Shown piece after piece: positions 43,202-53,587 of a stretch of 64,000 nucleotides of DNA. The notes beneath the pieces were generated by a model that made no database searches, was not told the DNA's origin, and saw only the letters and a list, made by a program, of their open reading frames with translations. The position numbers and the translations under genes were made by a program. This DNA comes from Thermoleophilia bacterium (lineage in GTDB: Bacteria; Actinomycetota; Thermoleophilia; RBG-16-64-13): positions 1,453,314 to 1,517,313 of the forward strand of contig JAOSKU010000001.1 in the NCBI GenBank assembly GCA_027493445.1, in the 5' to 3' direction. The first letter of the stretch is position 1; each line of letters begins with the position of its first letter.

Positions 43202-44897
43202 ATCCCAGCACCTCCTTCATTACACCCTGGGCTTCGCCCATTGTGCAGTCGGCCCTGAACGCGTCGATCATCGCCGGCATGACCAACCCACACGAGTTGG
43301 GCCAATCGGTCTTCATTCTTTCCGCGGCCCGCTTCAAAGCCTCGAGAGCCCTGGCCGCCTGGGCCGAGTCTCGCTGGGCTCTGAACGCCCTCACGCGCTT
43401 CACGGCCTCGTCCTCCACTTCCTGGCCGACCCGGAAGGTGGGGATGTGCTTCTCCTCATCGACCACGTACTTGTTGACCCCGACTATCACCCTCTCGCCG
43501 TCCTCCACCGCCTGATGGTATTCACGGGCGGATCTCGCGAGCTCGCTCCGGAACCAGCCCGACTCCCAGCACTCGAGATATCCGCCTTTCTTCTCCATCT
43601 CCTCGAGAAGCCGCCAGGCCTCATCCTCCATGCTCTTGGTCAGCGACTCGATGTAGTACGATCCGCCCAGCGGATCGATTACGTCCGCGATACCCGTTTC
43701 GTAGAAGATGATCTGTCCCGTCCGCAGCGCGATCTGCGCCGCCTTCTGCGAAGGGATGTTGAGGCACTCGTCGTACGAGGCCGCCCACACCCCCTCGGCC
43801 CCGGCCAACACCTGGGCCAAGGCCATGAGGGTGATCCGAATAATGTTGTTCTCCGGCTCCTTCGCGTGCAACAGAGATCCGGCGGTCTGCGGGAAGTTGC
43901 GCAGCCGAAGCGAGTCGGGATTCTGGCAGCCGAACCTCTCCTTGAAGATCTTCGCCCACATCTTCCTCTTGGCCCGGAATTTCGCCACGGTCTCGAAGAG
44001 ATCCAAGTTCGTATGGTCGTGGCCGTAGTACTTGGGCACGAATTCGTCGGGGTCCAATCCGGCCTTGACGCACTCCTCAGTGATGAAGACACCGGTGGCG
44101 AGCGTGAAGGCCAGCTCCTGGGCGGGAGTCGCTCCCGCTTCGCCGGGGTTATAGCCGGTTACGCTGGCAACCTGCGCGTGTGGCACGCGCTTGTGGAAGA
44201 ACGAGACCAGCTCGGGTCCGAGCTTGTAGGCCTGGCGTGGAGGGAATCCGGCGGTGTCCCAGTACCATGAGTGGTACCAGAGATTGCTCACCTTCAGCCG
44301 CAGGGCCTCCCAGGGCACTCCTCTCCTCTCCGCGTAGACCAGATATAGACCAAGACAGGCCAACTGGTTATCCGGGGCAGCGAAGAAGACCTCGGTACGG
44401 TCGAGCTCCCGGCCGCTGTAGAACTCGTCCATGTCCCACATGGTCGACATCGACATCCCATCGCGTCCGACTCTGCCCCGGGCCTCAGGAGCGTCGGGGT
44501 CGTATCCTTGCTGAGAAGGGATGTCCAGAGCCACGTTCTGGACAAGGAGCTTGTCGTCGCCCTCTTGGCCGATGAAAAGACTCCACCCAAGCTTCTCGAG
44601 GTACTCCATCCGAGCGCGGGTGTCTTTGGGCAGGCCAACGGCAACCGGTTGCCGCATCATCCAGCCGTCGGCCGAATACGGCAGATGCCTGAACCCTCGC
44701 GTGTACGGATACTCCCCCGGTATGGAGGTATCCTCGAAGCTCAGGTCCTCGACGTCGGCCTGCGAGTAATAGGCCTTTCTTTCTATGCCACTGGCGTTCG
44801 TCGCTCTGCTGGGCTTCTTCCCGCCATCCTCGGAGATCCTCTCCGCCCACTTCCGCTCCAGCCGCCTGGCTTCCTCAGCATCCGTTTCCTTGCACAT
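43179..44897 (-). CDS. Acyl-CoA mutase large subunit with altered substrate site
   Basis: 572 residues from ATG 44897 (GAGGAAGG upstream). It aligns without gaps to methylmalonyl-CoA mutase around FPP (218-220) and GY-x3-EAGAT (249-256), and keeps YETGIADVIDPLGGSYYIESLT and VIVGVNKYVVDEE. Key residues differ: the conserved catalytic His (His244 of the Propionibacterium enzyme) is Asn250, the carboxylate-binding Arg207 is Trp213, and Tyr89 is Pro84 (TRGFRHLPYSADGWMMRQPVAVG). It is therefore not a methylmalonyl-CoA mutase; a bulky or aromatic acyl-CoA is likely. Adenosylcobalamin radical chemistry needs the small subunit, MeaB and CobO, all encoded in this region. Confidence 0.88.
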   Translation of the reverse strand: MCKETDAEEARRLERKWAERISEDGGKKPSRATNASGIERKAYYSQADVEDLSFEDTSIPGEYPYTRGFRHLPYSADGWMMRQPVAVGLPKDTRARMEYLEKLGWSLFIGQEGDDKLLVQNVALDIPSQQGYDPDAPEARGRVGRDGMSMSTMWDMDEFYSGRELDRTEVFFAAPDNQLACLGLYLVYAERRGVPWEALRLKVSNLWYHSWYWDTAGFPPRQAYKLGPELVSFFHKRVPHAQVASVTGYNPGEAGATPAQELAFTLATGVFITEECVKAGLDPDEFVPKYYGHDHTNLDLFETVAKFRAKRKMWAKIFKERFGCQNPDSLRLRNFPQTAGSLLHAKEPENNIIRITLMALAQVLAGAEGVWAASYDECLNIPSQKAAQIALRTGQIIFYETGIADVIDPLGGSYYIESLTKSMEDEAWRLLEEMEKKGGYLECWESGWFRSELARSAREYHQAVEDGERVIVGVNKYVVDEEKHIPTFRVGQEVEDEAVKRVRAFRAQRDSAQAARALEALKRAAERMKTDWPNSCGLVMPAMIDAFRADCTMGEAQGVMKEVLGYGYYGGI

Positions 44898-44981
44898 TGG
44901 CCTTCCTCGCTCGACGGGTTTGCGATCGTCACGTGCGGGGAGTGGATGTGGCCGCAGCCCATCCGCTCCCCGCACGTCATT

Positions 44982-46658
44982 TCACTTGTCTAGCACGAAG
45001 ACCGCGCCAAGGTCCGCATCCACCCGAATCCTTTGACCGGACTTGATCTTCTGGGTTCCCTCGAGAGTGTTGATCAGAAGAGGGATCCCGAACTCCCGGC
45101 TCACGATCGCAGCGTGCGCGAGACTCCCTCCTCGATCGATGACAGCGCCCTTGATGAGGTGGAACACGGGAGTCCAGCTCGGGGCGGTCGTTGCAGCCAC
45201 CAGAATATCGCCGGGTTGAATTGTCGCAAGGTCGCTGTCGCTGACAACTACTCGGGCGATGCCTTCGGCGATTCCCGGCGAACCTGTGGTGCCATAGAGA
45301 TCGGCCTCCAGTTCCGGCCGAACCTGCGGCAAAACCCCCATCAGTGCCTTGAAGAAGATCGGATCGGCCATCTGGATGAGGTTCTTCGTGATGTCGTCAG
45401 GAGTGACTCCTTCCGCGAGCATGAAGGGTGGATTCGGGTGCTCGCATGCAGCTTCCCAGTCGGTCCGCCGCTCACGGATGATCGCCCTGAGATCGTAGCG
45501 ATCGGGGACGAAGAGGACCTTTCTGATCTCATCCGGAAGGAGGAAGAAGATATCTTCCGAGGAGTCGATCGCTCCGGCAGCCGCAAACCTTCGGCCGATC
45601 TCAACAAACGCCCGCCTGGTCAAGCCGAAACAGTAGTCCTCGCAATAGTAGCTGTGCCCCTCACCGTATGGCCCCGACTGCTGAGCAGCTTTCATGAGCG
45701 TCTCAAACCACCCACGCTGCTCTTCCGGCACCTTCGAAAGTATGTCTTGCTCGGCGGCCAGCCTGCGTTGCACCGCGCCTTCCCTCTGACTGTCCAGGTC
45801 GAACTCCCCGTCCCGTCTCAGGTAGAGCTTGATGACCTCGATCGCAGGGGTAGGCTCTTCTTTCCATGTTGGCGCGAACTCGGCTCGGCGCTGGGATCTC
45901 CAGCCGTCTTCATCGATGAACTCGCGGAAATGCGACAGCCAGGCGGCGCCCGATTCGGAGTCCTGGAGCGTGGAAACCACATCTTGTGGCTTGCTCTCCA
46001 TGAACACGTTCTTGAGACCGAGTTCGGCCGCCTGCTTGGAAAGCAGCCACAACCTTCTCTCGATCTGAAAATTCTTGTTATCGAAACCCGTAACCAGCTC
46101 CAAAAACTGTGGATCGGTATCACCAATGCCGAGCAACTGTTGCGTCAACCTCTCGAATAGGACGTACGGACACCATGTAGCGTACATCCAAAAGATGTGC
46201 AAGTACCACATCTTTCGGGTGACAGCAAACAAGTCCTCTACATGGAGCCATAATTCATGTGCTGTTGCCTCTTTCAGAGCGAACTTCTTCAGTCTCTGAT
46301 ACTCCGGAAGCAGCTCGTCCTTGAACACCTGTTCCCAGTTGTTGCCACCCTCGACCAAGTAGGGCCGCATCACTTCCCTGAACTTCGCCTCCCTCTCCCT
46401 GACCTCATCTTCGTCCGTGGCCGCAAAGAAGCCGTAGTAGACACCGCCGTTGTTCAGCCTCATGACAAGCGCTTTCGCAAACGGCTGGCTAATCTTCTCC
46501 ATTGCCCCACAGCCGCCAAAGTCACAGAAGCTGGCCCAGTACCAGCCAAAGAGCGGCGTCCAGGGTGGGACGCAGTGCGACGAGTCCTGAAGCCACACGC
46601 CGGTTGCTCCGAAGTCGATCGCGGCGTCAAAATCAAGGTGCGTCAACTTTCCTTCCAT
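44982..46658 (-). CDS. PEP-utilising phosphotransferase subunit with swivelling His domain (phenylphosphate-synthase protein 1 type)
   Basis: 558 residues from ATG 46658; a longer frame to 46931 would swallow the promoter. The last 100 residues are the mobile phospho-His domain of PEP synthases: GTTGSPGIAEGIARVVVSDSDLATIQPGDILVAATTAPSWTPVFHLIKGAVIDRGGSLAHAAIVSREFGIPLLI, with the phosphorylated His near residue 515. The first 430 residues are helical and acidic, with no ATP-grasp part (FDAAIDFGATGVWLQDSSHCVPPWTPLFGWYW; SYYCEDYCFGLTRRAFVEIG), as in the substrate domain of rifampin phosphotransferase or phenylphosphate synthase subunit 1. The ATP-binding half is encoded at 20949-21980. First gene of the mutase/thiolase/ligase unit. 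Confidence 0.8.
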   Translation of the reverse strand: MEGKLTHLDFDAAIDFGATGVWLQDSSHCVPPWTPLFGWYWASFCDFGGCGAMEKISQPFAKALVMRLNNGGVYYGFFAATDEDEVREREAKFREVMRPYLVEGGNNWEQVFKDELLPEYQRLKKFALKEATAHELWLHVEDLFAVTRKMWYLHIFWMYATWCPYVLFERLTQQLLGIGDTDPQFLELVTGFDNKNFQIERRLWLLSKQAAELGLKNVFMESKPQDVVSTLQDSESGAAWLSHFREFIDEDGWRSQRRAEFAPTWKEEPTPAIEVIKLYLRRDGEFDLDSQREGAVQRRLAAEQDILSKVPEEQRGWFETLMKAAQQSGPYGEGHSYYCEDYCFGLTRRAFVEIGRRFAAAGAIDSSEDIFFLLPDEIRKVLFVPDRYDLRAIIRERRTDWEAACEHPNPPFMLAEGVTPDDITKNLIQMADPIFFKALMGVLPQVRPELEADLYGTTGSPGIAEGIARVVVSDSDLATIQPGDILVAATTAPSWTPVFHLIKGAVIDRGGSLAHAAIVSREFGIPLLINTLEGTQKIKSGQRIRVDADLGAVFVLDK

Positions 46659-46982
46659 TACCCCATCATCTCCCCCCGAAATGGATTGGTCTGTAGTCGA
46701 ATCGATCGTCGACTGCAGCTGGGCCACAGCTCTGGCGTCTGCGGGGTCCAAAACGCGGTCCGTGCCAAAACGCACTCTTGCACCTTCGGACCGGGTTAGT
46801 CTTTCCCTTCCCACGCGACTTCGCCACCAGACAAGTGAACGCTCGCCAGTGAGAACAAGGAGAACGGAAGCTTGAAGAGGCACCGCAATGGTCTCACCCC
46901 AATCCGCCCATCCACGTGCAACACAGCGCAATACACGGATCCCCCTTCAAACGACATGACCCAAGTCTCTGCCAGTTGCCCC

Positions 46983-47033
46983 ACTCTATACCGGCACCCC
47001 ACTAGTGTCAAGTACAACAGTTCTTTGTGCAAC
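46983..47033 (-). promoter_or_regulatory. Promoter with TTGCA boxes, phosphotransferase/mutase unit
   Basis: Minus strand: -35 TTGACA (47011-47006), 17-base spacer, -10 TAGAGT (46988-46983). Boxes GTTGTA and GTTGCA (complements of 47013-47018 and 47028-47033) lie 15 bases apart at the same offsets as at 20290-20317, and GTTGTACTTGACA is identical in both. The leader to the ATG at 46658 is about 315 bases and holds nothing else I recognise. Confidence 0.65.
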
Positions 47034-47581
47034 TGATTTCGCGTGCTTGGCGGCCGAGCCAAGCCAAGAGCGGCGGCCACCGCGCGACCGTAAGTCCTGC
47101 AACAGAGACCATGAGCGACTCCGCGATGCTCTACCTCAGCCTCAACGGGGACCACGGCAATCGCCTGACACGAAGTAGAGTCGGCGAGAGCGAAGAGGGT
47201 CGAGCCTCGCGACTCCTCCTTGAAACCGAGGCCATCGAGCAGCGTACGGCCGGTCTTGCCCAGAAGCGGAAAACGAGCGAGAGCAGGCTTTCTGCCTAAT
47301 CCGCGCGCCGAGGCACACTGTCGCGAAGCTCGTGGGCCGCGAATAGGTCCGAGCCCATAAGACCGGCGGTGAGGCCTCGGGCACCCTCGGGTTATGGCAG
47401 CCCGGGGGGTGAGAGGGGCGCTCGGGCTGGAGGGACTTCATCTTCTCCCCAGCCAATCTCGGGATAGGCCAGTCAACGTCGCGATCGACGATACCGTGCT
47501 TCTCTCCTCTTTTCGGGGGTCGGATGGCCGGCCGACCAGCGTATTCGGCGTCTGTTGCGGGACTCTTACCGGAGACGGGTC
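47034..47581. other. Non-coding gap at the right border of the catabolic region
   Basis: Between the last shared promoter and the SHOCT-protein stop I find no credible gene. The frames present are low-complexity or arginine-rich and lack ribosome binding sites. No tRNA, integrase or direct-repeat att site is visible. Confidence 0.45.
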
Positions 47582-47878
47582 TCAGGCCAGCAGGTCCTGC
47601 TTGCGGGCGCGATAGTCCTCGCCGTCGATCTCACCCCGGGCGAAGCGGTCGTCCAGGATGGCCAAAGCCGCGGCGGCCGGGTGCTCGGCGGGTCGAGCGC
47701 CCTCAGTGAGCTGCCCCGCCCTATGGATTGGGTCGATTGGGGCGTTCACGGGAACCGTGACCTGCGCCTGCCGACTACGGGTGACCTCGATTACGGCCCA
47801 GGCCAGTACCGCCAACGTCAAGATGGGCAGGAGCCCCATCACACCAAAACCCATACCCACCACTGCCAATGCGCTCAT
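47582..47878 (-). CDS. SHOCT-domain small membrane protein
   Basis: 98 residues from ATG 47878, nine bases after GGAGG. One N-terminal membrane span (SALAVVGMGFGVMGLLPILTLAVLAWAVIEV), a short Pro-rich middle, then a C-terminal SHOCT motif (ALAILDDRFARGEIDGEDYRARKQDLLA). SHOCT segments are oligomerisation modules in many small bacterial envelope proteins. Its role is unknown. It is isolated, with an inverted repeat and cysK further along the same strand. Confidence 0.75.
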   Translation of the reverse strand: MSALAVVGMGFGVMGLLPILTLAVLAWAVIEVTRSRQAQVTVPVNAPIDPIHRAGQLTEGARPAEHPAAAALAILDDRFARGEIDGEDYRARKQDLLA

Positions 47879-48040
47879 CGCTTCAATCCTCCGTCGTGCC
47901 GCGCCGCCAAGACAGCAGGTGGCGCATCCGTGCTCACAGGCGCCCAACGTTGGCGCGGGGATAGTATCGCACAGTTTTGTGAAAGAAGGAGCAAAGTATG
48001 AAACATTTCTCCCGCGAGCCGTCCTCGCCTAATCGGGGAG

Positions 48041-48061
48041 GGGCCGGGCTCAGCCCGGCCC
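48041..48061 (-). terminator. GC-rich hairpin downstream of cysK
   Basis: GGGCCGGGCT (48041-48050) and AGCCCGGCCC (48052-48061) are perfect inverted repeats with one base between. It lies about 95 bases after the cysK stop on the minus strand and probably ends that transcript, although no U tract follows. Confidence 0.45.
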
Positions 48062-48153
48062 TCCACCCCACCGGACGCGCAGGCCCGCCCGCCGCAAGAC
48101 CCCGGGGTCGAACCCAGGCCTCCTGCGGAGCGGCCGCCCGCGCCCTCCGCGTA

Positions 48154-49104
48154 CTACAGCCCTGTGGACGCCCCGTCGATGTCGGCATACACGGGGTTGC
48201 TGAGGTATCGTTCGCCAGTGTCAGGCAGCACCGCCACAATAAGCCGGCCGGCAAACTCCTCCCGGTGGGCAAGGACCAGAGCGGCGTGGGCGGCGGCTCC
48301 CGAGGAGATGCCCGAGAGAATGCCTTCCTCCCGGGCCAGGCGCCGGGTCATAGCGATGGCCTCGTCGTTGCTCACCGGCAGCACCTCGTCGTAGATGCTC
48401 ACGTTCAGCACTTCGGGTACGAAGCCGGCCCCGATGCCCTGAATCTTGTGGGGACCCGGATTCCCGCCGGAGAGCACCGGAGAGTCCTCCGGCTCGACAG
48501 CGACCACGTAAACGCCGGGCTTGCGCTGCTTGAGAACTTCACCCACGCCGGTGACCGTACCCCCAGTTCCGACACCCGAGACCAGCGCGTCGATCTGGCC
48601 GTCAGTGTCTTCCCAGATCTCCTCCGCCGTGGTCGAGCGGTGGATCTCCGGGTTGGCCGGGTTAGTGAATTGCTGAGGCATGAAGGAGCCGGGAGTCTGG
48701 GCCACCAGCTCCTCAGCCCTTGCAATGGCCCCTTTCATGCCCTCAGTGCCCGGAGTGAGGACCAGCTCGGCGCCGTAGGCCTTGAGCAGCGCCCGGCGCT
48801 CCAGGCTCATAGTGTCGGGCATGGTCAGGACGAGACGATAGCCTTTGGCTGCGGCGACAAAAGCCAAGGCGATGCCCGTGTTGCCCGAGGTGGGCTCGAT
48901 GATGACCGTTTTCCCGGGTTCGATGGAGCCTTCATCCTCGGCGGCTTGGATCATGCTCAGACCGATGCGGTCCTTGACCGAGCCCCCCGGGTTGAAGCTC
49001 TCGAGCTTGGCCACCACCGTGGCACCAGCGCCCTCGGTCACCCGGTTCAAGCGAACTAGCGGGGTCTTACCGATCAGGGTGGCCAGGTTGTCGGCTATGC
49101 GCAT
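48154..49104 (-). CDS. cysK: Cysteine synthase A (O-acetylserine sulfhydrylase)
   Basis: 316 residues, standard length, start ATG behind AGGAGG. The PLP Lys lies in [20 protein letters not shown], the substrate loop is [20 protein letters not shown], and the phosphate-binding loop is [35 protein letters not shown] and [14 protein letters not shown] complete the family pattern. It makes cysteine from O-acetylserine and sulfide. No cysE is adjacent. The 60 bases upstream of 49150 are strikingly AT-rich for this genome and probably hold the promoter, perhaps with an Rrf2-type (CymR/IscR) site; I could not define it. Confidence 0.95.
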   Translation of the reverse strand: MRIADNLATLIGKTPLVRLNRVTEGAGATVVAKLESFNPGGSVKDRIGLSMIQAAEDEGSIEPGKTVIIEPTSGNTGIALAFVAAAKGYRLVLTMPDTMSLERRALLKAYGAELVLTPGTEGMKGAIARAEELVAQTPGSFMPQQFTNPANPEIHRSTTAEEIWEDTDGQIDALVSGVGTGGTVTGVGEVLKQRKPGVYVVAVEPEDSPVLSGGNPGPHKIQGIGAGFVPEVLNVSIYDEVLPVSNDEAIAMTRRLAREEGILSGISSGAAAHAALVLAHREEFAGRLIVAVLPDTGERYLSNPVYADIDGASTGL

Positions 49105-49299
49105 GTTTCCTCCTTGCTCCCGGCTTGCGGCGCAGCCAGCCGGTGTTCGAGATTCCGTGACCAGATAAACTGCTTAAAGTATATCTTCTTACTCAACTTT
49201 AGCCAGTCTAGCACGGAACAGGCGACTGTCAAGCTCCCGCCGGAGAAGGCGCCGTCATGGTCCACGGGGGGGCGGCGGCGGCCCTGCTTCACCGACCGG

Positions 49300-51819
49300 C
49301 TACGACGCCCACCGGAACCGGCGCAACCGCAGGGAGTTCGAAACCACGCTCACCGAAGACAAGGCCATGGCGGCCGCCGCGAACATGGGGTTCAGCAACA
49401 GGCCGAAAAGCGGGTAGAGCACGCCCGCGGCGATGGGGATCAGAGCCACGTTGTAGCCAAAGGCCCAGCCCAGGTTCTGCCGGATGGTGCGCATGGTGGC
49501 CTTGCTCAGGCTGATGGCCGTGGCGATGGGCATGAGATCACCGCGGATCAGGGTGATGTCCGAGGCCTCCATGGCCACGTCGGTGCCCGTGCCGATGGCG
49601 ATGCCGATATCGGCCTGGGCCAGAGCGGGGGCGTCGTTGATGCCATCGCCCACCATGGCCACCACCTTGCCCTCGTCCTGGAGCTTGCGCACTTCCTCGG
49701 CCTTGTGCTGAGGCAAGACTTCGGCCAGCACCCGGTCGATGCCCACCTGGCGGGCGATGGCTTCGGCCGTGCGGTGGTTGTCGCCGGTGATCATCACCAC
49801 CTGCAGGCCCATGCTCTTCAGTTTGGCCACGGCCGAGGCGGAGTTGGGCTTGAGGGTGTCGGCCACAGCCACCACCCCGGCGGCCACACCGTCGGCGGCC
49901 AGGAACATGGGTGTCTTGCCCTCGATGGCCAGGCGCTCGGCCTCGGTCTCCAGACCATCAAGGGAGACACCCCGGTCGCGCATGAGCTTGAGGTTGCCCA
50001 GAAGGACGCGCTGGCCGTCCACCGCTACCTCGATGCCGTGTCCGGGGATGGCGTTGAAGTCCTCGGGCGTCGCGAGCTCCAGGCCCCGCTCGCGGGCCCG
50101 CTCCACCAGGGCCTCACCCAGGGGGTGCTCCGAACCCCGCTCGGCCGAGGCGGCCAGGCGCAGGAGTGCGTCCTCGTCGAAGGAGGAGCCGTCGCCGCTT
50201 GGGGAAACAGCGGGCATCAGGTCGGTCACCACCGGTCGTCCTTGGGTGAGGGTGCCGGTCTTGTCGAGCACGATGGCATCCAGCCTGTAAGCCCGTTCCA
50301 GGGCCTCGCCCGAGCGGATGAGGATGCCGTTCTCGGCCCCTTTGCCGGTGCCCACCATGATGGCCGTGGGTGTGGCCAGGCCCAGGGCGCAGGGACAGGC
50401 GATGATGAGCACCGCCACCGCCGCCAGCATGGCCAGGGTGAAGGCCGGCTGCGGCCCGAAGATGAGCCACACAAGGAATGTCAAGGCCGCGATGGCGAAG
50501 ACCGTGGGCACGAAGATGCTCGCGATGTAGTCGGCCAAGCGCTGGATGGGCGCCTTGGAGCCCTGCGCTTCCTCCACCAGGCGGATGATCTGCGCCAGGG
50601 CGGTGTCCTTGCCCACCTTGGTCGCCCGAAAGCGGAAAGAGCCCGTCTTGTTGAGGGTGGCGCCGATGACCTCGTCGCCGAGGCCCTTCTCCACGGGCAT
50701 GGATTCGCCCGTCAGCATCGACTCATCGACCGCGGAGCGCCCTTCCAGCACCACCCCATCCACTGGCACCTTCTCCCCCGGGCGGACAATGACGACGTCG
50801 CCGGCGGCCACTTGCTCCACCGGGATGTCCACCTCTGTGCCGTCACGCACCACCCGGGCCGTCTTGGCCTGCAGGCCTATGAGCTTCTTCATGGCTTCGG
50901 AGGTCTGCCCCTTGGCCCGAGCCTCGAGATAGCGCCCGAGCAGGATCAAGCCGATGATGATGACGGCGGTCTCGTAGTAGACCTCAGCTCGGAATTCGCC
51001 CCCCGCCGCCCGCTCGATGATGCCGGAGAAGAAAGTCACGGCCACGGAGTACAAGTAGGCCACCGAGGTACCCACCGCCACCAGAGTATTCATGTCGGTG
51101 GTACGATGCTTGGCCGCCGCCCACGTCGCCCGGTAGAACTGCGCCCCCGCCCAGAACTGCACGGGGGTGGCCAGCACGAACATGAGAAGCCAGTGCTGCC
51201 GCATGGTCAGGAATGACGGCGGGAAGAGCCCCGTCAGCATGAGCACGGCGCCCACCACCAGGCTTACACCCACCTTGAGCCGCAGCACCCGTAGCTCCCG
51301 GCCCTTTGCCGCTTCGACGCCTCCGACGGCTCCTTCACCCTGGCTCTCCACCTGAGGTTCACGGATAGTGTAGCCGGCCTCCTCCACCACCCGGCGCAGC
51401 TCGGTCACGGTGACGGCACCCGGCAGGAACTCCACAGCGGCCGTTTCAGTACCGAAGTTCACAGCGGTGTTCACCACGCCGAGGACGCCGGCCAGGGCCT
51501 TCTCCACCCGCTTGACGCAGCTGGCACAGGTCATGCCGCCCACGTCGAGCACCAGCTTCTCGAGCTTGACGTCGTACCCGATGTCGCGGACGGCGGCGAC
51601 GATGCCTTCCACGCCAACCGCGCCGGGGTCGTAGGTGATGGTGGCCTTCTCGGTGGCGAAGTTGACGGCCGCCTCCTCCACGCCCGGCAGCTTGTTGAGG
51701 CCCCGCTGCACACGGGCCGCGCACGAGGCGCAAGTCATGCCCTCCACCGGGACGTAGAGCGTGAGCGGTCCGTTCGTCTTCGCACTTGTGGCCATATGCC
51801 TCGCCTGTCTGGTCGCCAT
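49300..51819 (-). CDS. copA: Copper-translocating P1B-type ATPase with two HMA domains
   Basis: 839 residues. Two N-terminal heavy-metal-binding domains each carry GMTCASC ([23 protein letters not shown] and [23 protein letters not shown]). Then follow the actuator ([24 protein letters not shown]), the Cu(I)-type CPC motif in the sixth span ([31 protein letters not shown]), the phosphorylation site DKTGTLTQG, the HP locus [11 protein letters not shown] and [33 protein letters not shown]. It exports Cu(I) from the cytosol. A dyad fitting a copper-sensing repressor lies just upstream. The two candidate starts (51819, 51795) both work. Confidence 0.95.
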   Translation of the reverse strand: MATRQARHMATSAKTNGPLTLYVPVEGMTCASCAARVQRGLNKLPGVEEAAVNFATEKATITYDPGAVGVEGIVAAVRDIGYDVKLEKLVLDVGGMTCASCVKRVEKALAGVLGVVNTAVNFGTETAAVEFLPGAVTVTELRRVVEEAGYTIREPQVESQGEGAVGGVEAAKGRELRVLRLKVGVSLVVGAVLMLTGLFPPSFLTMRQHWLLMFVLATPVQFWAGAQFYRATWAAAKHRTTDMNTLVAVGTSVAYLYSVAVTFFSGIIERAAGGEFRAEVYYETAVIIIGLILLGRYLEARAKGQTSEAMKKLIGLQAKTARVVRDGTEVDIPVEQVAAGDVVIVRPGEKVPVDGVVLEGRSAVDESMLTGESMPVEKGLGDEVIGATLNKTGSFRFRATKVGKDTALAQIIRLVEEAQGSKAPIQRLADYIASIFVPTVFAIAALTFLVWLIFGPQPAFTLAMLAAVAVLIIACPCALGLATPTAIMVGTGKGAENGILIRSGEALERAYRLDAIVLDKTGTLTQGRPVVTDLMPAVSPSGDGSSFDEDALLRLAASAERGSEHPLGEALVERARERGLELATPEDFNAIPGHGIEVAVDGQRVLLGNLKLMRDRGVSLDGLETEAERLAIEGKTPMFLAADGVAAGVVAVADTLKPNSASAVAKLKSMGLQVVMITGDNHRTAEAIARQVGIDRVLAEVLPQHKAEEVRKLQDEGKVVAMVGDGINDAPALAQADIGIAIGTGTDVAMEASDITLIRGDLMPIATAISLSKATMRTIRQNLGWAFGYNVALIPIAAGVLYPLFGLLLNPMFAAAAMALSSVSVVSNSLRLRRFRWAS

Positions 51820-51844
51820 GCTGTTCCGTTCATCATATTATACC

Positions 51845-51867
51845 CCCTACCCTATATCAAGGTAGGG
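51845..51867 (-). promoter_or_regulatory. Candidate copper-responsive operator and -10 of copA
   Basis: CCCTACC (51845-51851) and GGTAGGG (51861-51867) form a perfect 7-bp inverted repeat with a 9-base spacer, 26 bases upstream of the copA ATG; a -10 TATAAT lies at 51842-51837. G/C-tract dyads of this kind are bound by CsoR repressors. No csoR gene is in the window. Confidence 0.45.
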
Positions 51868-52064
51868 ATGACGAGCTAACCCGCCGGCCGGCGATGAACC
51901 ATGGCATCCGCCCCCCACCGGTCGAGCACCCGCAAAGCCGGCAGCGTGTTCCAGCGGCGGACCCGTGGCCGAAGGGCGTGCTCTCATGTGCGCCACCCAC
52001 AGGATGGGGGCGGGTGAACCGGAAAGGGTGGGCTGGACACGACCCCGCCGGCCCCCGGCGCGGC

Positions 52065-53141
<1,077 letters not shown>

Positions 53142-53218
53142 TTCCTCGCTGTTGATGGCCCAACCCTCCAGCGCTGCGTTCCCCGTCAGACGCGTTGTGG
53201 GTGGATGAGCGGCGCTGG

Positions 53219-53587
53219 CTAGGCGCCGTGGGGTTCGCCGTGGCCGTTCCCGGACGAACTGTTGTCGTCCATCAGCCACTTGGCGCCATAGTCACGCATG
53301 TGGTCGATCAAGGGGATCAAATCCAATCCCCGGTCGGTGAGGCTGTACTCCACACGCGGAGGAACCTCGGCGTAGCTGTGCCGAGTGATGACGCCGGCCT
53401 TCTCAAGGGCTTTGAGGCGCTCGGAGAGCGTCTTGGGGCTGATCCCCGTCAGAGAGCGCTCCAGAGCGCTGAACCGGTTGATCCCCTCGGAGAGATCCCG
53501 CAGGATCAGCAAGGTCCACTTGCCCGAGATGATATCTGCGGTCTTAAGTACGGGGCAGGCTTCCTGGTTGGTCGTAGTATGGTGCAC
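53219..53587 (-). CDS. HxlR-family transcriptional regulator
   Basis: 122 residues, ATG 53587. The winged-helix pattern of HxlR is clear: [95 protein letters not shown]. The N-terminal Cys (EACPV) is the redox- or electrophile-sensing Cys found in several HxlR proteins. It lies 78 bases upstream of a sigma factor gene on the same strand; whether they share a transcript is unclear. No divergent target gene is present. Confidence 0.9.
   Translation of the reverse strand: MHHTTTNQEACPVLKTADIISGKWTLLILRDLSEGINRFSALERSLTGISPKTLSERLKALEKAGVITRHSYAEVPPRVEYSLTDRGLDLIPLIDHMRDYGAKWLMDDNSSSGNGHGEPHGA

Noticed and set aside
43179..44897. Calling this gene methylmalonyl-CoA mutase
   Set aside because: The residues that bind methylmalonate (Arg207, Tyr89) and the catalytic His are all replaced, so the general family name is safer.
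46796..47155. Open minus-strand frame of 119 codons upstream of the phosphotransferase gene
   Set aside because: It contains the promoter with the TTGCA boxes, lacks a ribosome binding site and shows no protein-like composition or motif.
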